DNA of 64,000 bases from Populus alba (lineage: Eukaryota; Streptophyta; Magnoliopsida; Malpighiales; Salicaceae), in the NCBI RefSeq assembly GCF_005239225.2, contig NC_133286.1, forward strand, positions 20,102,572 through 20,166,571. The letters are read 5' to 3'. Under the pieces are notes generated by a model. It was not told the DNA's origin. It searched no databases and was given only the letters and a program-made list of their open reading frames with translations. The translations under genes and the position numbers were made by a program. Positions within the stretch are counted from its first letter, which is position 1. Each line of letters begins with the position of its first letter. This document shows positions 21,650-34,421 of the stretch, piece by piece.

Positions 21650-23400
21650 CCCTGGCCTCAATAGCAAAGAGCGTGGTCAGACTATATTTAAAACTTAAAA
21701 AAAAAGAGCAATGAGGTTTTTTTTCGGGACAGTATTGTGAAATTCAATCAAGAGCTTATCTTGAAAACTTTTTTTTTGAGTTTGAATTTCAAATTAAATT
21801 GTGTTAAAAAATATAAAATAAATCATATAATTTAATAAGTTTAAAGACAGTTTGAATTATGGGTATAAATGTCATAGTTTTTAAAAAAGCTTTGAGATAA
21901 TTTTTTTTTAATATTTAAATGGTATTAGATTGGATTAATTTCAGCCACTTTATGACTTGGATCATTAGCTTAATAATTTTAAATTATTTTTATTTAATTT
22001 TATAATAAAAATAGATGTTTATAAAATTAAGTATCAACCTTAAAAAAATATCTATGTGAGATTGTGATAACCTTATAAAAAATAAATAAAATTAAACCAT
22101 AAATTCTGATTCCCAACCAATTTAATATGAAGAGTAATAAATAAAAAAATAATTAGAAAAATTAAAGGATAAAAAACTAAAAAAAAAAACAACATATCAG
22201 GTTTGATGTGTAAACCTGTCATACCCGTGAATCGGGTAACTCAGGTTATCACGTCAAACTATCAAACTAGGTAATAGATTCCATTATGATTAATAACTTA
22301 TTTTTTTTTAATTATTTTTTATTTAACTATATGATAACAAAAATAAACGATTGTAAAATTGAACGTCAACCCAATACTGACTTTTTTTAAGACTATAATA
22401 ATCTTATAAAAAACAAAATGAAACAAATTATGAAACTCAATTAAAAAAAATATAAATTAAAAAAAAAGTTAAACTTATCAAACCCATCTTTATGCCGAAG
22501 GACTTTCTAAAATTTAACATGTTTTTTTTTTGGAAACTATTTTTTTTATGAAAATTCACAAACTGAGTATTTGATTCTATAAAGTTTAATAACTTAGTTT
22601 TTTTTAAAATTATTTTTTATCTAACTAAACTTTTTTTAAAATAAACTGTACTGCTATGATGAGATATTATTGTGATACCATCTCAAATTAAAATAATTTT
22701 TGATAACATAATAATCATATAAAAAACAAATTAAAATAAATTATTAAATCTAAATCTTCATAAACACATTATATAAAAACTAAATTAAAAAAAATCAATA
22801 ACAAAAATAAAAAAGTATCTAAATCCACGGAAAAAAAAACTCTGCTAATGGGTGTTGATAAACTGTTTTCCCCTCGTCTTTTTCACTTTAAACTTATTTA
22901 ATTAATGAATAACGAAGGAGCAGGGATTTAGGAGAAGATAAATAAGTCGTCCTTTCTTTGAATTTGAAAGAGAAGGACACAGAACTGTCATGTTTCACCT
23001 TCTCGGAACAAGGAAATGGAGTCGAGAGTAGAGGTACTGGTCTTTTTGAATACTCATTATTATTAAATTCCATAGCTCTCAACACAACTAACTCTGTTCC
23101 CTGACGTTTTCCAAAATGGCAACAGAACATCGGCAGCAATGGGCGAGTAATTTTATAGTGCTCGGAATACAGCTCGCTTCAGAAAAGAGAGACACACAGG
23201 GAAGAATTTAGATGTGATCTCCACTGGCTGTCATATTTCAGCTGCCATTCCGAAGCCATGAAATTATAGAGTTAAAGAGACGAAGGGAGAAATGAAGGCA
23301 GCTTATCAAACGCCATTCAAAAACCCATTATCAAAAATTAATTTTCAAGATTCATAGTTAGAAACTACAGAGTATACCAAACACTACCACACTAAAGATT
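21650..23400. other. Gene-free AT-rich region between SERINC and RAD23
   Basis: The two genes converge here. Bases 22070-22290 hold an inverted unit of the degenerate repeat described at 15.3-17.3 kb (aaaccataaattctgattcc, then gtgaatcgggtaactcaggt). Bases 22880-23300 are less AT-rich and contain an 81-codon minus-strand frame without family features, which I did not accept as a gene. The RAD23 3' UTR should end near 23.4 kb. Confidence 0.4.
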
Positions 23401-23474
23401 CTCACAAGGACACGGACACGGACCACCCTTACATAAAAATCAAAACTATGGATCCAGCCACTCAATGTCAATGC

Positions 23475-26400
23475 TCAATCTTCAAAATCTCCAGCATTTT
23501 CCAATAGATAGTTGGCTGCCAGTTGCTCGTTGCGATCACAAGCCAAGAATGCTTCTATGACAAGGGCTCTATCAAAACCCATTGCCTCGAGCTATAACAG
23601 GTGAAAGGAGAAAAACAGGGACAATGTTTCAAAGAATAACAAAGAAGAAGAAAATCCCAAGACAGAATAAATGAAATGATATAGGCATACCCGTTCAATA
23701 GCCTCTTGTTCAGCTGGGGTCACATTGATTGCATGGGGCATATCTTGGTCAGGCTGATCAAATATATCCCTGCGAAGAACAGATTATACCATATTGTGAC
23801 ATTAACGATCAGGGTGGATAAATAATCTATTTTTCTGCAGACAGCATATCTTATATATATATGAAAAAAACCAAACTATGAAATGACTTCTCAGGCCAAT
23901 CCTAGGATCCAACACATGGTTGGTCTCAAAACCAAGGCTTGCATTTTCCATCAAGGCATATGCCAAAAGACCGCATAGGCATTGGGAAAACTAATTTGTT
24001 TATTATAATTAATGACAACCTATTTTTAAGGTTTTTGAATATCAAAACCAGGAAAAGCCAAAAGTTCACTCATTTCAGGCTTATGCCAGCTAAATTCCAA
24101 CATGTTTGAGCTCAGTAATTATTCTAGCACGCCAGCTTAACTAAAGCTTGTACATGGCGCCTTAGAGCCATATAAAACTAAAGACTTGCTTAATTTAGAA
24201 TACTTCACCATACAGTAATATTAAATAAATTTGCAGTTAAAAAATAGACAAGAAGTTACAACTCAAAACTGACAGTATATCAATCCCCACATCCTGGGGC
24301 CTGCCAGATTTAATCCCAATTAAACCAGCATCACCCGAGTGTAAGGAGGGTGTGGGTGCTTTCCATACCAGACAACCCCCCCACCCCCCGGCCCTCTTTT
24401 ATGGATTAAGTGGTGTTGTATAGCATGAAATCATCATTTTTCAAATGTCCAACACCATCACCATTTCTATCATAGAAATTATGGAAAAGATTTATGCGTA
24501 ACAAATATGAAGTACATCAATAACTACCCACACTTGTGATGAAGACCTAACTTAATTGACCAACATCCGCTAGATCCCTTCATCTTTCAATGAACCGGGA
24601 TACTTGCTTTGAATTTTTTTGAGATTCCACTAAATACACCAATAAAGATACTCACCCTTCAGAACCATCAAGAGGTTCATTTATTAACTGAAGAAACTCT
24701 GCATGATGCTCTTGAATGATTCTCAAAAGCTGGGGGTTTTGCTTCCCAAGCTCCTGAAGCATGGGCTGTAACAGAAGTAGCTGATTAAACCTCAAGACAA
24801 CAAATGTCGATATAGAAAAATAATAAATAAAGAAATGAAAAGCACCTGCAAGATTTGTGGATTTGCTTGAACCATTGAACGCAATGCTTGAAACTAAAAT
24901 GCAAGAAAGATAGAAAAAATGAAATTATTTGATATCATGTATGAAATTGATAATCACTGCAAATCCTTTATCAAACAATATCAATTGTTATTTGGCGCTT
25001 GGCATTAAATGACATATATCAACTTGATAACCATTAGAAATCCTAAATCATGTCTTATCAAAGGTTAATTTGGCAATGGCATTAAATGAAAATTTAGCAC
25101 CCACCCCAAAACCCATCTAAGCAAGTCAAGCAAAATTGTTAAGGTTTAGTTATACAATCATACCTAAATATTTCCTGCCTTTATTCATGATTCTCTCACA
25201 CAATTTATTAACCTATTTCTAAATCCAATGCCATGAAAGATTGACATGGATTGTGAATACCAATGAGTTTAGCATTAAAATGCATTGCATTTAAAATCCA
25301 ACCATACTTGTTGATTGTTTCTAAGGAAATCAAGAGAGCCAAGTCCGCCACCAGCAGCACCTCCACCACCAGAAATTGTCTGCTGGACAAGTTCCAAATC
25401 AATAACACCAGCAAACACTATACAGTTAATACATAATGAAATCCTTTTAAAATCTGAAGTTTAACCTCAGGAAACATATTCAATGGAGATGAATTAGGTG
25501 CTCCAAATGCAGGTGCAGGGGCAGCTGGAGCTGCACCTGTTTCAGTAGCCTGATCTGCAGGAAACCTGGCCACTGGGACAGCAACTTCCGCTGTTTCTGG
25601 AATGCCCTGAAGACAGAACACTGGTTTCAGTGCTAATTCGAAGCAAAGACTGTAACAGGCTACGCACTAAATTTAGACTTACCGAATACAAGTAATCCAC
25701 TGCCCGCTCTGGGTTATTATAGGCAGCTCGAAGTGCACGAGTAACTGTTTCTTTATCCCAGGTTCCACCTCCCATATCCATTATTTGCTGAACAGTCTGC
25801 TCCAAATTACTACCAGCAACTAAATTGGAAGCAGCTTGACCATAAGTATCACTCTGTGCACTGCAGACATGGTATTATCACCATTAGAATAGTCAGGAAC
25901 TAAAGCTGTGAATTACAGGTTACAGATTTATTAACAAGGTAGATTTTATAAAATGCCCTCAGCAAGAATTACATCAAACTGATGTGGATCACGCAATTAC
26001 ATCATTCACATATGAGTAATATTTAGGTGTCAATATTAAAAGACAAGAAACCAGCCTTTTCTTTTTAGGAAATGCTAATGCCTATACTAAGAAATAAAGA
26101 GAAAAGGTGTACTCTGTGAAATTGTCAGAAGAAGATTTCCTTAAAGTGTTAGACATGCAGACTGCTATTCCATGTGTAAGGGGGAGAACATGCATCGGAC
26201 CACTCAAATCAATTTTGGTATCGACAGATATGCCCTCTCCTTGAATGCATTATCCAAGAACTAAAGGAGGCAAAACTCAAACTAGCTACGAGTTACCAAA
26301 CTGATCTCTCTATTTTACCTGGCATTAAAAATAAATAGCCATACCCTCTAGAATATCTAATCTGTCTTTTATAGAAAATTGCATGAGCCTAGGACGATAC

Positions 26401-28466
26401 TTTAAATGCACTTTAGCTTCTTATATTCAGGACATCTCACACTAACAAGTGATGGAAACTATCCACAATAAGCAGTTCGAATCAATTGGATGGCTGACAA
26501 TCCTCATTACAACATGTATGGTTATATGGAATAATGACCAATGTAATCCCTAATAGCAAAGAGTAAATTTGTAACTTAATATCAGAAGAAGTTTCCAACT
26601 CTGGTTAGAAGTTGAGGACATAATTGTCTGAAAATAACTTGAATCCTCTTAGATATCCCAATAAACCAAATTCTATCTTCAAGTTTCTTGCTATATAATT
26701 TTGAGATCTCATAAATGTTTCAGATGTGGCTTGAGTAGAAAGAATAGAAAGGAGATGTGCATTATAAGCAACAAAATCATTTGACGTTGTTGCTGAACTT
26801 CCACGACAGAGTATAAAGATTCTTCCTCGAAACAAAACATATAAACCAGTAGCATCATCGGGGACTACATTTTACATACTATATCAATATTATGCATTTA
26901 CAAATAAGTATTACAGCCCTATTGTCTTAAAATAACCAAAATATGCATGGTGCAACTAGATATAGAGCATACTTGGCTGTTTCTGAGTCAGAAGCAGATG
27001 CACTCTTTGAGTCCCTGCAGTGAAATATTTAATATATAAGAAAGATGAATTCAGTTATTCCAGAATATTTAAGCACTGAAGATATTTGTGGTATAATTAA
27101 ACTCACAATGCTTGAGCATCAGGTGCGGGAGTCGAAATTGAAGTTGGTGTGGTGGTAGGTGGAGTAGAAACAGGCTGATGTACATAGTAGAAGGAAAAAG
27201 GCTTATAAAAAAGAATAGAAATAAATACAAGAGCAAGATATACCAGAAGAAAAGTAGAAAACAAAGGGTGAAAATACCTGGGTGGATGAAGTACCAGCTG
27301 TGCCTGTTTTACTCTGTATATAGCATATAGATGGAAGAACATGTTAAGGTTCAAGCAACCAAATGAAGCATTAAATCATAAATTCCACAATAGCGCATGC
27401 AGTTCGTGAATAAAACAAATATTAAAAAAGATGCTGACGACAAATACTTATAAATACAAGCTAATGTGCCTGCAAACACTTCATGCAGCTTCTAATGATA
27501 TATTACTAGGAAAATGCTATTAGGTGCCCTTAGCCCTTAAAGTGGTTAGTAGTAGTAGTAGTTAATACTAGTTAAATATTGTAATAATTAGATAAATTTG
27601 ATTTCAAGTTTCATCTGACCATCATTACCTATCCATCAATTACAGGCAAACATCCAAAGATATCATTTTTCTTTTGTAACATGATTGGATAAAAAAGCTT
27701 GAACTTCAAGCTGCCTAGTTAGTAAAACAGTTGAAACCAAAAGCTACCGAAACCGATAATTTGGATATATCAAGAGATCCATTAATGGTAGTTATTAATT
27801 TTCCACCATATTTATTCAAAAAGAAATCACAAAATTTCTCAGCTTCATGTAAGAGTCTTCACCCAAATTTATAGTTCATGAAAACAATCACAATACACTA
27901 GCAATCAAAGACATTATCTCACACACTACAACACAGAAAAAAAACTCGAAATTTCACCCGAAAAATCCCAAAACGGGCAATACATTCCCCGAATAAATTC
28001 GCCTCATCAAAATCAGCAACACAAACATAAATATAGGAAAACATTAAAAGCACTACCAAAATAATTAATTAAACTTAAAAACCACAACATAGAACTAATG
28101 AATTAATGACTAAACAAAAACAAAACAACAGAAGCAGCAAAGTATTACCTTGCTAAGCATGACAACAAGAAAACCATCTTCAGTAACCTTGTTGTCAGCT
28201 AAAGTAGTCTCATCTTTCAATACTTTCCCATTATGAATCAACAATTGTTGTCCACATGGGTAATTGTCTTTTCCTTGCGCATCTTCAATATTCTTCTTTA
28301 CGCCCATAATCTTCACATATTTTATGATTAAAATCACTAAAAAAAACTTGTGGTATTAATTATAGTTATAATTATAATTAAGTTAGGTTTAATTACTTAC
28401 AGTGTCGGTGGGATGAACCTTAATTTCGAAATGGCTGCCTTTCAGAGTCTTGACGGTGAGCTTCAT
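23475..28466 (-). CDS. RAD23: RAD23 ubiquitin receptor / UV excision repair protein, 12 exons
   Basis: Exons (minus order) 28466-28401, 28310-28149, 27313-27278, 27174-27107, 27014-26973, 25860-25683, 25606-25466, 25382-25308, 24893-24846, 24765-24656, 23769-23691 and 23591-23475 give 373 residues. Domains in order: N-terminal ubiquitin-like domain ([32 protein letters not shown]); Thr/Ser/Pro linker; UBA1 ([20 protein letters not shown]); Ala/Pro linker; STI1-like XPC/Rad4-binding region ([31 protein letters not shown]); UBA2 at the C terminus ([20 protein letters not shown], ending ENAGDFED). RAD23 carries ubiquitinated proteins to the proteasome and stabilises the XPC/Rad4 damage sensor. 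All domains are complete. Odd point: IMG replaces the usual V-x-D at the exon 1/2 junction of the ubiquitin-like domain. The exact acceptor of exon 8 could shift by one codon. Confidence 0.93.
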
Positions 28467-29210
28467 TGTCGACGAATTATGGGGGAGAGATGCAAAAACG
28501 ACAGCGTTGCTAGGAGGAAACCCTAGAAGAACCAGAGTGTGCTGGCTGTGGCTGGTACAGGAATCTATAAAGAGCTAACAGAGGCGAGGGGAGTGTGAAT
28601 TTTTGGGTTTAAATTCACTCCAACCAAATTTTACTTTTGGTGTTTTACCGTTATGCAAAAGTACTAACTAAAAATAAAAAATAATAATTAAAACAACACA
28701 GGCAATCACAGTATATTACGAGGCAAAATCTATTCGCATAATATCTTACTTTTATTGTTTTAGTTTTTTTTTTATATATATAATAATTTTATCAGTGTTT
28801 GTTTAAAATAAATGGATCAAAATTAAAAAAAAAAAAGGCTTTTTGTTCTTAAAAAACTTTGGTGAAAATTATGTTTCTCTTTTTTTTTTTTTTTAATTTA
28901 ATCATTTAATATTGTGTTTATTATGATTTATGATTGATAATTTATTTTGATTTATTTTTTATGAGGTTATTTTGATTTTAAAAAGAAAATTTCACCATTG
29001 AATTAATACTTGATTTCATAAAATGATTGATTTTATTATTTAAAGAAAATTAAAATAAAAAAATTAAAATTGAAATTGATAAAAAAATAAGAGGATTTTT
29101 TTTAAAAACAAAATTTTGTCAATATACCCAGAAATTTTATCAAATTTCCTTTTTGATTGTTTTAGTTTGAAATTAAACCATTTAGCTTAAAATTTTATTT
29201 TGCTCCCAAC
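28467..29210. other. RAD23 leader/promoter, then AT-rich spacer
   Basis: About 150 bases above 28466 are GC-richer and should hold the leader and promoter of RAD23. The rest is AT-rich and includes a weak unit of the 15-17 kb repeat near 28890-28990 (aatttaatcatttaatattg, tttatgaggttattttgatt). Confidence 0.4.
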
Positions 29211-29215
29211 TAGCG

Positions 29216-29242
29216 TGTGTGTATTAAATTATTTAGTGTGTG

Positions 29243-29274
<32 letters not shown>
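29216..29274. repeat. (TG)n(TA)n compound microsatellite
   Basis: A GTGTGT stretch with one interruption passes into TATATATATATATATA. Confidence 0.85.
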
Positions 29275-29276
<2 letters not shown>

Positions 29277-29551
29277 GTTCTTATTGTTATTTTTTACTTG
29301 TGTTTTTTATGATATTTTTGCATTTTTCAAAGAAAAAAACCATTTCTTAAAAAATGCATTATGTTTCTTTAAAAAATATTCATATTCTTAAAGAACCTGT
29401 TTTTATCAAACAATTTATAAAATACTTTGGGGATGTGGAGACTTGCGAACTAAGTGCTACTATAAAATGTGTATTCAAATAAAAATAAAATCTCTCATAT
29501 TTCTAATTTTCAAATGTAGCTATTATTTTACACCCATAATATTATTAATGT

Positions 29552-29602
29552 TCTCATTAATAATATTATTAATGAGAAATTAATAGTAATTTTTACTATT
29601 AA
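29552..29602. repeat. Perfect 26 bp palindrome followed by a 10 bp stem-loop
   Basis: Bases 29552-29577 (half-site tctcattaataat) are their own reverse complement. Bases 29580-29589 (ttaatagtaa) pair with 29593-29602 across a TTT loop. It could extrude as a cruciform or be a remnant of an inverted-repeat element. No gene lies beside it. Confidence 0.7.
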
Positions 29603-32600
29603 TGTTATAAATTTGAGAGTATTATAATTATAATATCTTGAAGTAATCAGAACAAGTCCCCAAGGAATTTTTTCTTTGATTAACATTCTACATAACAACA
29701 ATGATTTCTTGGTCTTACAATCCTGCGAAGCCAAGAAATCTGATATGATCATATTGAAACCAGCAATGAGCTCGAGAAGGGAAAAATCAACCAGCAAAAA
29801 ATCACAGTTCTTAAACATGCAAAACCAGAATTCCTTATTACCTGGAATTCTTCGTGTAATGGGCAGTATTTCATTCTTAAAGCAGCTAATAATTTATAGG
29901 ATATGACAAGCTATGGAAAACATGAACTAGAAGATCATGGAGTCTCTGTATACTCCTCCTAATTGGATATTATGTTCTCTGGTTCAATCTATCATCTTCA
30001 CTGTCACTTTTTTTTTACCAGTTAGGCTTTGGTTTTATTTGATATGAGTTTAGAGTTGAAGTTCATCAATAATCAGGGTTTTGATGCATAAATTATGAAA
30101 ACTATATATAAAAAATTAAAATCAATGGGATTATCGGATCACCTGAATTATATATTTGATTGTATTTTTTTTCTACTTATTTGAAAACAAAAAAAGAAAA
30201 GAAAAGGCAATTCAAGGATGAATTAAATAATAAATTATATATATAATGCTTGTCTTTTTCAAAGATCAACTAAACTTGATAGGATTAATTAAGCATGGGT
30301 GATGAGCAAAAGGAATTAATAACTTAATGGAGAATTGGAGATTTCCTGCAGGCCGGTGGTGGTTTCGTCCAACTGGCTACGAGATTCTCCATTATTATTG
30401 TTATTTTTATCCGAAAGTATTATCTTTATCCTGAAGCTTTCAATGGCATTAATTTCCACCACTGCCTTATGATGTTGATATTTACGAATACCAGCCTGCT
30501 AGGATCCCATGCAATTTGCTCTATGCACCATAAAGTTTGCGTTCTTAATTACCATGCTTCTTGATTTTAATTAATTTCAGGGATTATAGTTCCACCTTTA
30601 ATTAATTACTCCTTTCTTTCTAATCATCCACAAATAATGTCCATTAATTAGTTATTCCTTCGATAACGACGGTGGATCGATAGGTTAGATGTTATTGGAT
30701 ATTGCTTTTATGATATACAACATTTAATTAACTAAAATAACTGCTAATTAATCTATTAAAAAGTGTCCAAACAGCACTGTTGTCCATGCCATTATCTATT
30801 TCTTAAACGGAATTATAATTCCAGATTAAGTTAGACTCATACTGTGATCTTGATGAAAGAGATTTTGATTTCTAGAACAAAGATATTTTTTTCTAGTTAA
30901 TTTTATGTTTTTTATTTTATATTATTATGCTTTTATATAGATTTTTTTTTATTTAAAAGGATTTCTAGTTTATTTTTTCCATTCAGTATTTCTAGATTTT
31001 TCTATTTTTTTATTGTTTATATAAAGGGTTGTGATAGTTTTTTGATAAGAAAAACTTTAATAAATAAAAATTGAATTTTTAGATGTCTTCCCATAAATAT
31101 GATGTTATTAGTTTTTTAGGATTTTGATTTATAACAAGCTATGTTAACCTTCACTCTTGTATCCTAGTGGTTTTAGATGAAAGTAGTAAATGATATATAT
31201 CATAACTTAATAATTTTGGGTAGTTAGTTGATGTGTGTTATTAAATAATCATGGTTGGAAAGAGGTCGCAAAACAAGACATGTTTAAGTAGAAAGGGATG
31301 AAGAGGTTTCCTCTCTCAAAAGAGACATCCAAGCTAGTATATATGTTGTTTTCATCTAAGTTAGTTGCTATTATTGAAAATTTTAATGGTAGAATCCATG
31401 ATGAGACACTTTTTTATGGGAATGATATAGTATGGTGAGTGAGAAGTTTTAGCGTTAGGCTATTTTCATGTGGTGTGTTGTAATTTTTTGGAATATCTAG
31501 ATAACTCAAAACAAACTCTTATTCGAGAAACAAGTTATAGATTGATCTTGTAATTACAATCTTAATTTCCATCGTCTTGCTCAATGGATTAAGGGGAGTA
31601 TTTTCAATTTTACTTATATAGACAATAACCAGATGAGATGTTCTAATAGTATTTTGTTGTTTTCTAATAGGCATGTTTAGCTTTCATTTTTCTTTTCTTT
31701 CCTTTTCTATTGTAAGCTTCTTCTTCTTCTTTTTTTGTCATCATTTTAATGACGTTGTTTTAATAATGCATCTTGATTACTATAAAAAAATATTCATTAT
31801 GAGATGACCTACACAAAGATATTGCGTTAAGGATCTATGATGAGAGGATCTAAGATAGAGTTGCCCACGTGTAAAAAGATATTTATGGTAGAGAATAGTG
31901 TTTTAGTGAGATCTAAACTCGAGAATGAGTTCTTCTATCCGGGAATACCGTTGCATGTATTTTTTTTTTGGAAAATACATACTTTTCTAAGTTAAATTTA
32001 TGTTTTTCTATTTTTATTTTCCTATTCTATATTATTATGTTTTCTTAATTGTTTTTTCTATTTTAATAATTAAGAATTGAATAAATAAAAGTTAAATATT
32101 TTAGGTATCTTTCTTGGTCTTTAAAAGATTTTAACTTGTAACAAATTCTACTATACTTCGCTCCTGTCTGTGTTAGTTCTATATTCTTGGACTAAAAATA
32201 AAAGATCTATTTGGTATATATATAGTAGTGTTCATTATTATACTATTATATTTTTTTAACCAAAGAGACTGGATGAGTGATTAATGAGACATTCTTTCTT
32301 TCTCGATTTTTACCAGTTTGAATCTTGGGACCAATACTCAAGGCATTTATTTTTCTAGATATATCAGACCAATATGGAGAATAAACTTTAGAAGAATATT
32401 TAGTCTTTATAATTAATACATAAGTTAGCTCAATGACCATCGAATAAAAAATTAATAAAATGTTTTTCTATTTCAGCTATTTTATTTATTATATAAAATG
32501 AGACTATCTAGAATACGAGAGTTCATTCCTCTTATATATGCAAGAATATCACTAAGCTACAGGGCTCCTTTTGTTGTTCTATGTTGTTATCAATATCGTG

Positions 32601-32745
32601 CTGTTGATTTGAAAGTAACATTACTACAAGTAATATATTGATAGGTGGTGTTATTCTCACTCCATTTTGTTATTCTCGTTTCATTATTTATTACCAGTCT
32701 TATTTAATAATTAAGTTTCTTTAATTCTTTAAAATAATTGTCTTA
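29603..32745. other. Gene-free AT-rich DNA, possible decayed retroelement
   Basis: No coding domain was recognised. Segments at about 30880-31140 and 31960-32160 resemble each other in order of words (tctagttaattttatgtttt, tatattattatgctttt, a short atttttaggt region, then gattttaacttgtaacaa). They might be diverged terminal repeats of a small element of about 1.3 kb. This is weak evidence. Confidence 0.3.
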
Positions 32746-33500
32746 TATGTGCAGCGTCGCGGTAATCATCCACCCTCAAGAAAAATATATAGGTCGCCTG
32801 TCTAGGCAAATATATGGAGATAATAAATTCTTGTTTTTTATCAGTAGAATATGGATTAGGAGTTGCCACCTATTATTCTGGTTACTAGAAACCCTAATTA
32901 ATTTTAGAAATTAGATACAAAAACTGATTGTATAAAAGGAAGGGGTGTTAGAACGCTTAGAAAATAGTCAAAAATTAATTGAGAAGATTCTAAAATACAA
33001 AGATTGAAATTTGAAATGAACTTTTTTATATTCTTAAAAAAATTATGAATATACAAGACCGTGACTAAATATTTATGACCTTATTTCCCAAAAAGACAAA
33101 TTGATGTAATTGGTTTCTTCTAAATTACACATTGAGGTGGTATGTATTAAAACTTTTTAAATAAATTACTTAATAACTCATGATCCTAAATCTTTTAAAA
33201 ACCAAATATCATAAACAATAAGTCATAAATTATCATCAATATTTTATTATTGTAAAATATTTGTACAGGTAACTAAAAATTATCATTGCAATATTTACTT
33301 AGTAATTAAGTGATGTACTGATAGTATTTTCACTTAGACATTAACGAAAACATAACAGATTATTCTTAAAAGCCTTGTGATTTAATTACTTTAAAAGTAA
33401 AGCAGATAAAAAAACATAAAATCCAAAACAACTAAAATCATAGCAATACTTAGGCTCTACAATATCTCCGGGTTTCAAGCAGGAGGCACAATCAGAAACG
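32746..33500. mobile_element. Possible LTR-retrotransposon noncoding relic
   Basis: The phrase ggattaggagttgccaccta with a following ctagaaaccctaattaattt is of the type I associate with noncoding parts of plant Gypsy elements. No gag or pol reading frame could be seen, and borders and target duplications were not found. Confidence 0.3.
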
Positions 33501-34421
33501 GATCCAGAGAAAGTAAGTCATCATATGACAACACTGAGATTTATTTAAGAGGATTAAGAAAAAAAAAAACTCTCAACATATTTAATTTTTCATAATAATA
33601 AAAAAATTATTTAGAAAATCCATGTAAGTAGTAAGAAACTCTAAAAATAGAAGTGTTAATCTCTAAAAATCCTTGCAACTCGATTCACCCATGACAAGGG
33701 ATCCAAATATTATAAAAATTTAACATAGATTTTATTTCACTGAAAATAGAAGTGCTCATAAATTTCTATCCTTAAATGGGTGGTAATATTCCTATAATTT
33801 AGTTAATGAGATGAGATTTACATCTAGAAAATTCCAAAAAAAAATTAAAAGAAAAGAAAAGTTCATATGAAATAGACATTTGTATTAAAGGTAATTGATA
33901 TCCATACATTTACTCAATTCCCAAATTTAATTAATAATGAAGAAATAGAAACCAAAAAAGGAAAAAACTTCAAGTAAAAAAAAACCCTAACCGACCACGA
34001 AAAGATAAGGGTGGTAGCATGGTAGGAGGAGGAATCCATGCATAATAAGGATAACAACACACATATCTATAAAACATAAACCCTAATAAACCTATCATTA
34101 AGTATTTCTTCTTAAAAAGAAAAACACAGCAATAGTTTTAGCGGCTACCCGCCAGCCTCGCTTTCCTCTCAATCTCACGAGACAAATCCTTGAAGTCAAC
34201 ATCCTCATCAATGCATAATCCTCTTTCCTTTCTTTTCACTCCTCGACACCACCACCACCACCATGTGAATATCTATTAACCTTCGCTGATCTCTTTATTA
34301 TTATTATGAATCTTCTTCTTCTTCTGATTACGAGATTCATTAACGTGTGAAAGAGCCTCTTCTTAATATCATGGTGTGATTTTTGTAGAGAGAAGGAAAA
34401 AACAAAGATTTGCGTAAGGCA
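33501..34421. other. AT-rich spacer and promoter/leader of the STE20-like kinase gene
   Basis: No gene is seen up to 34100. From about 34140 the base composition changes to TC- and CACCAC-rich leader-like sequence up to the start codon at 34422. A minus-strand frame of 89 codons here is judged a shadow of the simple sequence. Confidence 0.4.

Noticed and set aside
22894..23139. Open frame of 81 codons on the minus strand
   Set aside because: No recognisable family or clear promoter; in a spacer between convergent genes.
18370..28466. SERINC and RAD23 considered as a functional pair
   Set aside because: They converge, are about 2 kb apart and act in unrelated processes; adjacency is not evidence of a shared role in a plant genome.
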